A stretch of 64,000 nt of DNA from JAWRCU01 sp033542235 (lineage in GTDB: Bacteria; Pseudomonadota; Alphaproteobacteria; Rhizobiales; Rhizobiaceae): contig NZ_JAWRCU010000010.1 of the NCBI RefSeq assembly GCF_033542235.1, positions 1 through 64,000 on the forward strand, in the 5' to 3' direction. Both the position numbers and the translations under genes were made by a program. Positions 16,796-24,637 of the stretch are shown one piece after another (position 1 is the first letter of the stretch; every line of letters begins with the position of its first letter). The notes beneath the pieces were generated by a model, which ran no database searches, was not told the origin of the DNA, and saw only the letters and a program-made list of their open reading frames with translations.

Positions 16796-17233
16796 CTAAT
16801 CGCCGTCCAGCAGCTCGATATGTGTAATCGCAAGGCAGCCATTGACTCGCTTGAATCCGACGGCAATGAGATAGAGCCGGCCGTGCAGCACGCCCTCGTA
16901 CTCGAAGCGGCACCTGAGTCCCCGACAGACCGGTTCTCCGACAGATCCACGCAGCGCAGAGGTGTGTGCGTTCATCAGCATCCCGTCAAGTTCGGCCAGA
17001 CCGCCTATATGGAAAGCGCGGTCTTCATCCTCGACAATTGAGTGCACGACCTTCACCGCAATCCCGCCGGTCGAGGCCTGGCCAGGCAGCTCGGCAAGCC
17101 GGTCGATCTCGTAGAGCTTCGCGAATTGTCGGGCGGCAGCATCCGGACTCGCAGAAGGACAGGTTTTGCCCGTTGCGCCAGTCGAGACTAGCAGCGCAGC
17201 AGTCAGGGCAGCCAAATGGATTCGGCGGCTCAT
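16796..17233 (-). CDS. small secreted protein, last gene of a three-gene unit
   Basis: A 145-residue protein with a Sec signal peptide (cleavage near STGATGKTC). The start at 17233 overlaps the upstream stop as ATGA (17230-17233), so it is translationally coupled to the gene before it. The mature part has four Cys residues (KTCPSAS, EPVCRGLRCRFEY, NGCLAITH) that could form two disulfides. It looks like a periplasmic protein of unknown function. The unit 16796-18821 contains three exported proteins. Confidence 0.65.
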   Translation of the reverse strand: MSRRIHLAALTAALLVSTGATGKTCPSASPDAAARQFAKLYEIDRLAELPGQASTGGIAVKVVHSIVEDEDRAFHIGGLAELDGMLMNAHTSALRGSVGEPVCRGLRCRFEYEGVLHGRLYLIAVGFKRVNGCLAITHIELLDGD

Positions 17234-18303
17234 TGCGGCCCCTGCCGGACAATCCAGGCCTTCGTGAAACGTCCCACGCACACCATCCTGGGCTCGCCGT
17301 CCCTGATAACAGCGAGGCGATGCAGTTCCTCTCGCTCGCTGGTCGGTGCCGCGCCTGGATAGCGCGTCTCCAGGTAGGTTCGTCCGTCGACCCGTAACCA
17401 TCGGCTTTGGGCGCCCCCGCAATCATGCGTCAGGAAGACCTCCGCGGGATGCACGCCCTGCAAGCGCATGAGAAGATCTTGTCGGGGGTCGACGGCGGCT
17501 GCGTCCAACGCCTCGGGAAAATCGAAGTAGGTGGCGCTGCAGCCGCGGCCGGCCCCGCTCGAGAAAGTCAGATGAGCAAGCTCCCGTGGCTGTCCGTCAT
17601 TGGCGAAATCAGCTCGCACATAGCCGCTCAGCATCGTCTTGTTGCCCGGGAAATCCGCCTTTGCCCGGACTTGCCGTTGCTCCTCATCCGGCAGCTCGCG
17701 CAAGGGCAAGCCCTCTGCGCCACCCTGAGCGACGGTGCGGCACAGTTGGTCGTCGGCATGGTCAAGCGCCCGGAATTCCTCCGTTACCTGGGTGTCGAAG
17801 GTGCAGCCGAGGTGAAGGGCACCGCCCGGCAACGCGAAGGCGAGGTAGCGCAGATACCCGGCCTCCTCCTCGGCAAATCCGAGCAGATACGCCCGGCCGC
17901 GATGAAGAAGCCAGCGCTGACCGAACAGGAGGTCGCCTGAATAGTCGAAATCCTAGGGCATCAGCATCACAGGCTGGCCGCTCCGGTCCAGGATCTCCTG
18001 GTCGTCACCATGGGCGGTTCCGGAGCTCTCCGTTCCAAGCACCGTCTCGAAACTCCCATCGCCGTCGATATCGAAGACCCCGGAACGGATGGTGTAATCT
18101 TTGATGTCCGCGGGCGGGATGGCGGCTACATAGCCGCAGGCCGCCGCGATCTCCTCGCGTGTCGGCGGGCCGACCTGGCCTATCGCGGTTTCGGCATGCG
18201 CGCCGCCGGCCACGATCAACGCCAGCGCCGGCCATGAAGCAAGCGGGCCGACACGAAACCTGGTTTCGGGCCCGTCCGCGATCTTCCCGCGCCTCACGAG
18301 CAT
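17230..18303 (-). pseudogene. secreted protein gene split by an in-frame amber codon
   Basis: From the ATG at 18303 (overlapping the upstream gene by 10 bp) a signal-peptide-bearing frame runs for 116 codons to a TAG at 17953-17955. The same frame then stays open without any further stop down to 17230. The part before the stop contains FDIDGDGSFE, an FG-GAP or calcium-loop-like pattern, and ends in DRSGQPVMLMP. The part after it continues naturally as DFDYSGDLLFGQRWLLHRGR and then a Cys-containing domain. No ATG begins the second part; the first alternative start is a TTG at 17832. A single 357-residue protein interrupted by a nonsense mutation is the simplest reading. Amber suppression or a sequencing error are alternatives. 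Confidence 0.65.
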
Positions 18304-18821
18304 CCCTCGGGGTAGTCTAGATAAGGCTCCCTCCCCGCCCAGAATTCGATCACCTTTCCGTCCGCAATATGGAGGCGAATCCCGCCCTGGTCGGACGGTT
18401 CTACCAGAGCCCACTGTGAAAGGGCTCCGATCGGGTGCGGCACAAGCGGCAGGGCCGGGCCGTAGCGACGCCGAACCTCGGCAAGCGTGGCCCCGATCCC
18501 AATCCCGGCCGCCGTCGTGACGGAAGGTGTCGGGCCATCCTGAGGCTTCAGGACGTCGATGCGGGTAATGCGGTCGGCCACGACCATGTAGGCAATGCCG
18601 GGATCGGCTCCGTCCGCGCGCCCGGCGAACCAGCACGCCTCCTGGCGGTCACCTGTGACCGGCGCGAGCGTCGCACCGAGCGCCTCTTCCGCCTCCGCCA
18701 CACTCATGCCCAGCCTGACTGGCCCGAGGCGGTCGGCCTGGAGAATGCCCTCGGCAGCCGCGAATTCTCCGGAAAGGCCCAGAAGCCCTGCCGCCAAGAT
18801 GATCCACAGCCACCGTCTCAT
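18294..18821 (-). CDS. secreted protein of unknown function, first gene of unit
   Basis: A 175-residue exported protein. The start at 18821 follows GGAGGGGCC and opens a Sec signal peptide (cleavage near FAAAEG). The mature part contains a repeated motif of the type L-G-M-S-x-x-E-A-E-x-A-L-G (residues about 42-55) and a second copy-like segment (IGIGATLAEVRRRYG). This is typical of small periplasmic proteins that recur in proteobacteria without a known role. Two Cys residues (EACWFAG, YPEGCS) could pair. The octamer array at 18869-18916 lies in its upstream region. Confidence 0.68.
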   Translation of the reverse strand: MRRWLWIILAAGLLGLSGEFAAAEGILQADRLGPVRLGMSVAEAEEALGATLAPVTGDRQEACWFAGRADGADPGIAYMVVADRITRIDVLKPQDGPTPSVTTAAGIGIGATLAEVRRRYGPALPLVPHPIGALSQWALVEPSDQGGIRLHIADGKVIEFWAGREPYLDYPEGCS

Positions 18822-18868
18822 CGGGCCCCTCCGCCGTCCGATAGCATGGCAGACTTTCGGGCTCGGCG

Positions 18869-18916
18869 GTAGGGCAGTAGGGCAGTAGGGCAGTAGGGCA
18901 GTAGGGCAGTAGGGCA
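18869..18916. repeat. six tandem copies of GTAGGGCA
   Basis: Six perfect head-to-tail octamers upstream of the gene starting at 18821. The complement is the TACTGCCC family seen at 16127-16150 and, in opposite orientation, at 19014-19045. Copy number is likely to vary by slipped-strand mispairing and would change the promoter spacing of the three-gene unit. Confidence 0.85.
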
Positions 18917-19013
18917 AAGCGTCTGCTGCTGCGATCTAATTGCAAGTCAATCCTGTCGGCCGCTGACTACACCGCCACTATGTCGTGCCGCCCCCTTGTT
19001 TCCGCCCTCTCCC

Positions 19014-19045
19014 TACTGCCTTATTGCCCTATTGCCCTATTGCCC
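19014..19045. repeat. four tandem octamers TACTGCCT/TATTGCCC
   Basis: TACTGCCT followed by three perfect TATTGCCC units, ending 6 bp before the stop of the LLM oxidoreductase gene. It faces the inverted array at 18869-18916 across about 97 bp, so the pair can form a long imperfect hairpin. Confidence 0.8.
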
Positions 19046-19051
19046 TGCCCT

Positions 19052-20074
19052 TCACCGCCACCCCAGCGCGGGAGCCACGTGCTTCAAAATGGCCTCGATG
19101 ACATGAGCGTTGTAGTCGACGCCGAGCTGATTGGGGACGGTGAGCAGCAGCGTGTCGGCCTCGGCAATGGCCTCGTCCTTCGACAGCTGCTCGACAAGGG
19201 CATCCGGCTCGGAGGCATAGTTCCGTCCGAAGATCGCACGGGTGTTCTCTTCGATGAAGCCGATCTGATCGCTGCTCTGGTTTCCTCGCCCGAAATAGGT
19301 CCGGTCGCGATCGTCCATCAGCGCGAAGATGCTGCGGCTCACCGACACTCGCGGCTCGCGTTCGTGACCGGCCGCTTTCCAGGCCGCGCGGAAGGCTCGG
19401 ATCTGATCGGCCTGCTGGACGTGAAACGGCTGTCCGCCCTCGTCGAATTTGAGCGTGGAGCTCTGCAGGTTCATCCCCAGTTTCGCTGCCCATTCGGCGG
19501 TCGCGTTGGTCGCGGCACCCCACCAGATGCGGTCGCGCAGGCCCTCGGAATGGGGCTCCAGTCGCAGTAGACCGGGCGGGTTGGGGAACATCGGCCGCGG
19601 ATTGGGCTCGGCGAACCCCTTGCCGCGCAGTACCTCGAGGAAGACCTCCGCGTGGCGACGGGCCATGTCGGCATCGGTCTGTCCTTCCGGTGGGGCGAAG
19701 CCGAAGTAGCGCCACCCGTCGATCACCTGCTCGGGCGATCCGCGGCTGATGCCGAGCTGAAGCCGTCCGCCGGCAATGAGGTCGGCAGCGCCCGCATCCT
19801 CGGCCATGTAGAGCGGATTCTCGTAGCGCATGTCGATGACGGCCGTGCCGATCTCGATGCGGCTGGTCTTCGCGCCGACGGCTGCCAGCAGCGGGAATGG
19901 CGAAGCGAGCTGGCGAGCGAAGTGATGCACTCGGAAATACGCGCCGTCCGCGCCCAGCTCCTCGGCGGCGACGGCGAGCTCGATAGACTGCAGCAGCGCG
20001 TCGGACGCCGACCGCGTCTGCGAGTGGGCCGAGGGTGTCCAGTGTCCGAAAGACAGGAAGCCGATCTTCTTCAT
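19052..20074 (-). CDS. LLM-class flavin-dependent oxidoreductase
   Basis: A 340-residue member of the bacterial luciferase-like monooxygenase family, which uses reduced FMN and oxygen to oxidise small organic compounds. Landmarks are the start MKKIGFLSFGHW, the AEELGADGAYFRVHHF strand-helix, the RIEIGTAVIDMRYENPLYMAEDA block and LQLGISRGSPEQ. Length and TIM-barrel pattern are normal for the family. No flavin reductase lies next to it. It is preceded by a terminator-like hairpin and seems to be a single-gene unit. The substrate is unknown. Confidence 0.88.
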   Translation of the reverse strand: MKKIGFLSFGHWTPSAHSQTRSASDALLQSIELAVAAEELGADGAYFRVHHFARQLASPFPLLAAVGAKTSRIEIGTAVIDMRYENPLYMAEDAGAADLIAGGRLQLGISRGSPEQVIDGWRYFGFAPPEGQTDADMARRHAEVFLEVLRGKGFAEPNPRPMFPNPPGLLRLEPHSEGLRDRIWWGAATNATAEWAAKLGMNLQSSTLKFDEGGQPFHVQQADQIRAFRAAWKAAGHEREPRVSVSRSIFALMDDRDRTYFGRGNQSSDQIGFIEENTRAIFGRNYASEPDALVEQLSKDEAIAEADTLLLTVPNQLGVDYNAHVIEAILKHVAPALGWR

Positions 20075-20113
20075 TGCGTGGATGTAGGAGCTGCAGGTTA
20101 CGGTTCAATGAAA

Positions 20114-20137
20114 GGAGCGGCGCTGGGACGCCGCTCC
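20114..20137 (-). terminator. perfect 9-bp stem followed by T-rich run
   Basis: GGAGCGGCG pairs perfectly with CGCCGCTCC around CTGGGA. On the minus strand the stem is followed by TTTCATT. It lies between the aldo/keto reductase gene and the LLM oxidoreductase gene and would end the upstream transcript. The remaining sequence 20138-20325 shows nothing recognisable. Confidence 0.55.
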
Positions 20138-20325
20138 GTGGTCTCGGCGCACGACTTCGCGAGCGCCGCGAACTCCAAACCGTCGGCCCCGCCCCTGTCG
20201 CGTGCTGCAACTCGAGCAAGTGCGGGGCGCTTCCCCTGAGCGAGCCGGGACGGACCCTTGCTCGCTCCCAAACCTGGCACGATCCACTCCAATGAAGGAT
20301 CGCCTGTTGCCCCCGCCGCGGTCCG

Positions 20326-21372
20326 TCACTTGTTCAGCGTTTTCATCATGCCCGGCGAATAGCGGTCGCCTGCCGCGGCGCCGGCTGGCGCAACGGCATC
20401 GAGCATCCGCAGATCGTCATCGGTAAGCACGACGTCGACCGCTGTGGCGTTCTCTTCGAGATATCGGATACGGCGTGTTCCGGGAATCGGAACCGTCCCC
20501 ATTCGCATGGTCCAGGCGATGGCAAGCTGCGAGGGCTTCACGCCTTTGGCGTCGGCGAGGGCGATGATGCGTTCGATCAGCGCCATGTTGGCGACAAGCG
20601 CGCTATCCTGGAAACGCGGGTCGCTGTGCCGAAAGTCAGTCCGGTCCAAGCCGTCGAGGGTCTTCAGCGCACCGGTCAGAAACCCTCGGCCTAGCGGGGC
20701 GTAGGACACGAAGCCGATACCGAGCTCCCGCACCGTGGCCAGCACGCCGTTCTGCTCCACGCCGCGTTCGAACAGCGAATATTCGGCCTGCACAGCGGTC
20801 AGCGGATGTGTCGCGTGGCCCCTGCGGATCGAGGCCGGCGAGGCTTCCGAGACGCCGAGGAAGCGCACCTTTCCTTCGTCCACCAGCCGAGCGAGCCCGC
20901 CGATAGTCTCCTCGACCGGAACGTCGGTGGCAATCCTGTGGAGATACAGAAGATCGATCACGTCCGTGCGCAGGCGCCGCAGCGACCCCTCTACCTCCTG
21001 GCGGAGATATGCCACGTCGCCGGTGACGACTGGTTGGCCATCGACGACAGCCAACCGGCCGGCCTCGGTGAAGCGGAAGCCCACCTTGGTCGCGAGCACG
21101 ATGCGGTCGCGCTTGCCTGCGAAAGCCTTGCCGAGCAGCTCCTCGTTGAGGAATGGGCCGTAGACTTCGGCGGTGTCGAAGAAGGTGACCCCGAGCTCGA
21201 GCGCCCGCGCCAACGTGGCCAGATTTTCGCTTTCGTCACTCGGACCGTAGGTTGTGCTCATTCCCATACACCCCAGCCCTTGCGCGCTGACGGCGAGCCC
21301 CTGGCTACCGAGTTCCACAGTAGCCATGGACGTGGGGCGGATCGTCTGTTCAGTCCTGATATTCATGTTCAT
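20326..21372 (-). CDS. aldo/keto reductase
   Basis: A 348-residue NADPH-dependent aldo/keto reductase of the bacterial AKR group that reduces aldehydes or ketones. The start at 21372 follows AAGGAGACC. The catalytic tetrad is visible as the Asp and Tyr in FFDTAEVYGP, Lys in ATKVGF and His in LLYLHRI. The C-terminal cofactor-binding segment is VPIPGTRRIRYLEENA. It is divergent from the AraC-family gene at 21515, and the gap between them holds an operator-like box that recurs upstream of the SDR at 22473. Reduction of reactive carbonyls under AraC control is inferred. Confidence 0.9.
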   Translation of the reverse strand: MNMNIRTEQTIRPTSMATVELGSQGLAVSAQGLGCMGMSTTYGPSDESENLATLARALELGVTFFDTAEVYGPFLNEELLGKAFAGKRDRIVLATKVGFRFTEAGRLAVVDGQPVVTGDVAYLRQEVEGSLRRLRTDVIDLLYLHRIATDVPVEETIGGLARLVDEGKVRFLGVSEASPASIRRGHATHPLTAVQAEYSLFERGVEQNGVLATVRELGIGFVSYAPLGRGFLTGALKTLDGLDRTDFRHSDPRFQDSALVANMALIERIIALADAKGVKPSQLAIAWTMRMGTVPIPGTRRIRYLEENATAVDVVLTDDDLRMLDAVAPAGAAAGDRYSPGMMKTLNK

Positions 21373-21420
21373 CGGAAGGTCTCCTTGATTGAGAGCCTCC
21401 TTAAAGCCCGACCGGTTTCC

Positions 21421-21468
21421 GCAGGGGTAGCTCGATGCCGCCAGTCTCTTGTACGATCCTATCAATCG
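21421..21468. promoter_or_regulatory. AraC-regulator box, copy 1
   Basis: Within the 142-bp divergent gap between the aldo/keto reductase and AraC genes, 39 of 47 bases match 23541-23588 upstream of the SDR gene. The best-kept part is CTCTTGYACGATCCTRTCAA. A shared site for the AraC-family protein is inferred. Confidence 0.6.
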
Positions 21469-21514
21469 GGGCCAGTGAACTTCCAAAGTTCGCTCACGAG
21501 GACAGGCGGCAGCC

Positions 21515-22399
21515 ATGGATCAGTTGCACGAAATTCGAAAGCTCGTGGAACGGCACGGCCGGGAAGGTCCGACCGAAACGGCCGTTTCCGGCCTCACTCT
21601 CTACATCGAAACCGATCCCGCGGTGGCGACCTATGTCATCTACCGACCTGTCCTGGCCCTGATCCTCGGGGGCGCGAAGCGGACCGTGCTCGGGGGGCGG
21701 GTATTCCATGTTTCGCCCGGCGACTACGTGGCCGTGTCCGTGGATCTCCCGGCGACGGGACAGGTGACGAGAGCACCCTACTCCGCTGTCACGCTCGCTC
21801 TGGATCTGAACGTGCTCGCGAGCCTGATCGCCGAGCCCATGGCGCTGCCTTGGGGCGCCACCGCCGGGTTCGAGGTCAACCGCGCGGGACCCGATCTCCT
21901 CGATGCGATGCTGCGGCTGGTCAGGCTGCTCGACCGCCCACAGGACATCGGGGTCCTCGCCCTCTCGATCCAAAGAGAGGTGTTCTGGCGGCTGTTGCAG
22001 AGCCCGAGTGGCTACATGGTCCGCCAGATCGTCCTGGCCGACAGTCGTCTCTCTCAGGTGAATCGCGCCATCACGTGGTTAAGGGCCAACTTCGCTGCCC
22101 CGATACGGATCGAACGCCTCGCGGCTCTTGCCGCGATGAGCCCTGCATCCTTCCATCGGCATTTCAAGGCCGCGACCGCCATGAGCCCCCTCGAATACCA
22201 GAAGCAGATCCGACTCCAGACGGCACGGGCACGGCTCCTTGCTCAGCCGGACGACGTAGCCGGCATCGGCTTCAGCGTGGGTTACGACAGCCCTAGCCAG
22301 TTTAGCCGTGAGTACGCGCGCCTGTTCGGCGCACCGCCGGGCCGAGACGCAGCGCGGCTCAGGGCGAGCTTAGATTTCGACCCTCTGCGGGTGGGATAA
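21515..22399 (+). CDS. AraC-family transcriptional regulator
   Basis: A 294-residue regulator with the AraC-type N-terminal cupin-like domain (about residues 25-180, containing GDYVAVSVDLPATGQV) and a double helix-turn-helix domain (about 190-290). The domain includes IERLAALAAMSPASFHRHFK and VGYDSPSQFSREYARLFG. It is divergently transcribed from the aldo/keto reductase. This layout, with an SDR and an AKR under one AraC protein, is common in proteobacteria. It probably activates both enzymes in response to a carbonyl compound; the effector is not known. Confidence 0.9.
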   Translation: MDQLHEIRKLVERHGREGPTETAVSGLTLYIETDPAVATYVIYRPVLALILGGAKRTVLGGRVFHVSPGDYVAVSVDLPATGQVTRAPYSAVTLALDLNVLASLIAEPMALPWGATAGFEVNRAGPDLLDAMLRLVRLLDRPQDIGVLALSIQREVFWRLLQSPSGYMVRQIVLADSRLSQVNRAITWLRANFAAPIRIERLAALAAMSPASFHRHFKAATAMSPLEYQKQIRLQTARARLLAQPDDVAGIGFSVGYDSPSQFSREYARLFGAPPGRDAARLRASLDFDPLRVG

Positions 22400-22472
22400 C
22401 GGCTACCGAGCCCGCAGAGGGAATGCATCTTGGTCCACCTTGAGATGAGCCATCATTGAACCGGATCTTTCG

Positions 22473-23489
22473 TCATGCGAAAGATTCAACCCTGCTCCGC
22501 AGCATCAGCTCGCTCATCTGCCAAAGCCGACGCGCGGCATTGGGGTCGAGCGCGTAAGGCATGACGCCTGTAGGAAAATTCAGGGCAGAGCCATCCGCCG
22601 CCCCGGCAATGAGTTCGGCCGGGACTTGTTCGGCGATGTCGCAGTTTTCGCAATAGACGCCGCCCATTCCGTTGAGCTGCAGGCTGGTCGCACACCACAC
22701 CGTCGTGGCAGCGCCCTGCGCGATGGTTTTGCGGTTTCTGGACGGGTCGATAATGGCCTTGCCGTCTTCATCGAGGGTGCCGGTCGCCTTGAGATCGTCC
22801 TTGCTGAGGAAGCGCTTGAGATCGCTGTCGACGATCGAGCCCGGATGCACCGCAAAGGCGCGAATGCCTTGCGCCGCCCCGCGCGCATCTGCCTCCACTG
22901 CGAACAGGGCGTTCGCGGTCTTGGACTGTCCGTATGCTGCCCAAGGATCATAGGCGCGGCGCTCGAAGTTAATGTCGTCGGACACCACCGGGGAAAGGAA
23001 ATGGCCCTGTGAGCTCACGTTGACGATCCGCGCGCCCTTCCCCTGAACGAGCGCCGGCCACAGACGAGTGGTCAGCTGAAAGTGGCCGAGATGGTTGGTC
23101 GAGAACTGCGATTCGAAACCCCGGCTGTCGCGAGTCAGCGGGTTCGCCATGATCCCGGCGTTGTTGATCAGCAGATGCAACGGAAGGCCTGACCGCAGAA
23201 ATCCCTCCGCGAAGGCGTCAATGCTTTCGGGTGTCATGAGGTCGAGCCGGGCGATTTCCACGTCCGGCATATCATTGAGCGCCTGCCTCGCCTTTGCGAG
23301 GTCACGCGCAGGGACGACGACGCGTGCGCCGGCGGCGCGCAGGACTCGGACAGTTTCCAGCCCGATGCCTGCATACCCGCCGGTGACGATGGCAGTGCGA
23401 CCGGACAGGTCGTGACCGGCGATCACCTCGGCGGCGGTCGAAGCGGCGCCGAAACCGGAGCCGATGGGTCTCTGAGGGGTGGTGTTCAT
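22473..23489 (-). CDS. short-chain dehydrogenase/reductase
   Basis: A 338-residue classical-to-extended SDR. The cofactor motif is TGGYAGIG near residue 40, NNAG is present, and the catalytic Ser, Tyr and Lys are visible as VNVSSQGHF and YGQSK. The start at 23489 follows GGAGACTTCCC. It resembles the retinol-dehydrogenase-like SDRs often encoded with AKR and AraC genes. It converges with the AraC gene and has the AraC box copy 2 about 50 bp upstream. It probably works with the aldo/keto reductase on related carbonyl substrates. Confidence 0.88.
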   Translation of the reverse strand: MNTTPQRPIGSGFGAASTAAEVIAGHDLSGRTAIVTGGYAGIGLETVRVLRAAGARVVVPARDLAKARQALNDMPDVEIARLDLMTPESIDAFAEGFLRSGLPLHLLINNAGIMANPLTRDSRGFESQFSTNHLGHFQLTTRLWPALVQGKGARIVNVSSQGHFLSPVVSDDINFERRAYDPWAAYGQSKTANALFAVEADARGAAQGIRAFAVHPGSIVDSDLKRFLSKDDLKATGTLDEDGKAIIDPSRNRKTIAQGAATTVWCATSLQLNGMGGVYCENCDIAEQVPAELIAGAADGSALNFPTGVMPYALDPNAARRLWQMSELMLRSRVESFA

Positions 23490-23540
23490 GGGAAGTCTCC
23501 GCTGTTGTTTGGGGCCTCCGTTAAATCGCAGACGCCATTC

Positions 23541-23588
23541 GCAGCGGTAGCGCGATGCGGTCAAGCTCTTGCACGATCCTGTCAATCA
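23541..23588 (-). promoter_or_regulatory. AraC-regulator box, copy 2
   Basis: A near copy of 21421-21468, placed about 50 bp before the SDR start at 23489. Distance and conservation fit a common activator site overlapping the promoter. Confidence 0.6.
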
Positions 23589-23757
23589 CCGGCGCGCCGC
23601 ACGAAACCTGGCTTTAGTTCCAGGCTCGTAACCCAGATCTCCTTCGGGCACTACGGTCCGGGCTTAGCCGGTTCAAAAGCGAGGAGAAGTTAGCGTCGGC
23701 CCGGTCGGGGCGGGGTTGTGATGCCCGACCGTCTAGCTGGTTTAATCCGTCGTTATC

Positions 23758-24012
23758 ATCATTCAAAACCGGGCTGCGCATCATCCGCTGATAGGATGCT
23801 CGATGCCAGCCGATCAGCAGCAATGACGAGACTTCGATGGGATCGGGTGAGCGCGAACCACCACCATCTTGCCGCCAACGGCGAGCCGGCCGAGCGCCAC
23901 GCTCATCGCGCTCGAACTGGCTGGGTAGAGACGATCACTCGAGTTCCACCAAGTGTGTCAGTTCGGCCGCGACATCCCTGTCATCGATGTAGCGATGAGC
24001 GCCCGAGCTGCT
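23758..24012 (-). pseudogene. frameshifted remnant of a zinc-type alcohol dehydrogenase
   Basis: Reading the minus strand across three frame changes gives pieces in the right order for the C-terminal half of a zinc-dependent alcohol dehydrogenase. They are SGAHRYIDDRDVAAELTHL, then LGGTRVIVSTQP, then SSSAMSVALGRLAVGGKMVV, then DPIEVSSLLLIGWHRASYQR. The N-terminal half is absent because the redoxin gene ends at 24014. Several indels and a stop show long decay. No other feature explains 23590-24013. Confidence 0.7.
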
Positions 24013-24013
24013 T

Positions 24014-24610
24014 TCACTCCTGATCATGAAGTGTTTGAGCGAGCGTCTTCCCGTACGGATAGAAAAGCGCCTTGCGGCCCGCTTGCCAGGCGGCCCGTAG
24101 TTCCGGCGTCGTGATATCCCAATCCGGCCGACATTTCATCGTAACGGCGCGCAGATCTTGCCGGAGTTCTTCCACGGTAGGCCGCCCGAAGAACCAATAG
24201 CCATTGTAGATCTTGTACACGATCAGGCTTGGCTCCAGCACGACGACATGCGGGATCATGGGGTTGTGCGTGGGGTCGGTATATTCGGCGATGTCGAGGT
24301 CTTGCTGGACGATCCGTCGAGGATCGGAGAGAAAAGTCCAGTGTGCGCCTACGCCGGTGCGATACTCGTTGGTCTCCAGAAGATTGTCGGTGGTGATGGT
24401 AACGAGCCGGCAATAACCCACTTCCATTTCGCGGTGGAGCAGGACAAGCCCTTCGGCCTGCCGTCGGTCCTTAGGACAAAAGCCGCCCCGGCCGAGCACG
24501 AGGATCATCGGATCCGTGCCCTGCAGATCGGATAGCTTTCGCCGCTTGGCGGCGTGGTCGGAGAGCTCGTAGTCCGGAAATACCGATCCTGGAACGATAT
24601 CGGCTCGCAT
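24014..24610 (-). CDS. redoxin (AhpC/TSA-like) protein
   Basis: A 198-residue thioredoxin-fold protein. A peroxiredoxin-like start (VPGSVFPDYELSDHAAKRRK) is followed by ILVLGRGGFCPKDRR, whose Cys near residue 45 is the likely redox residue. The segment that follows (HWTFLSDPRRIVQQDLDIAE) is typical of AhpC/TSA-like redoxins. The usual P-x-x-T/S-x-x-C peroxidatic pattern is not present as such, so peroxidase activity is uncertain. It lies 27 bp from the start of the molybdenum dehydrogenase 3' end, on the same strand, and could be the last gene of that operon. Confidence 0.75.
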   Translation of the reverse strand: MRADIVPGSVFPDYELSDHAAKRRKLSDLQGTDPMILVLGRGGFCPKDRRQAEGLVLLHREMEVGYCRLVTITTDNLLETNEYRTGVGAHWTFLSDPRRIVQQDLDIAEYTDPTHNPMIPHVVVLEPSLIVYKIYNGYWFFGRPTVEELRQDLRAVTMKCRPDWDITTPELRAAWQAGRKALFYPYGKTLAQTLHDQE

Positions 24611-24637
24611 TTGGAACCCTCGTCGCTTTTTTCAGGC

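Noticed and set aside
18869..19045. Possible CRISPR-like repeat region
   Set aside because: The repeats are contiguous octamers without spacers and there are no cas genes.
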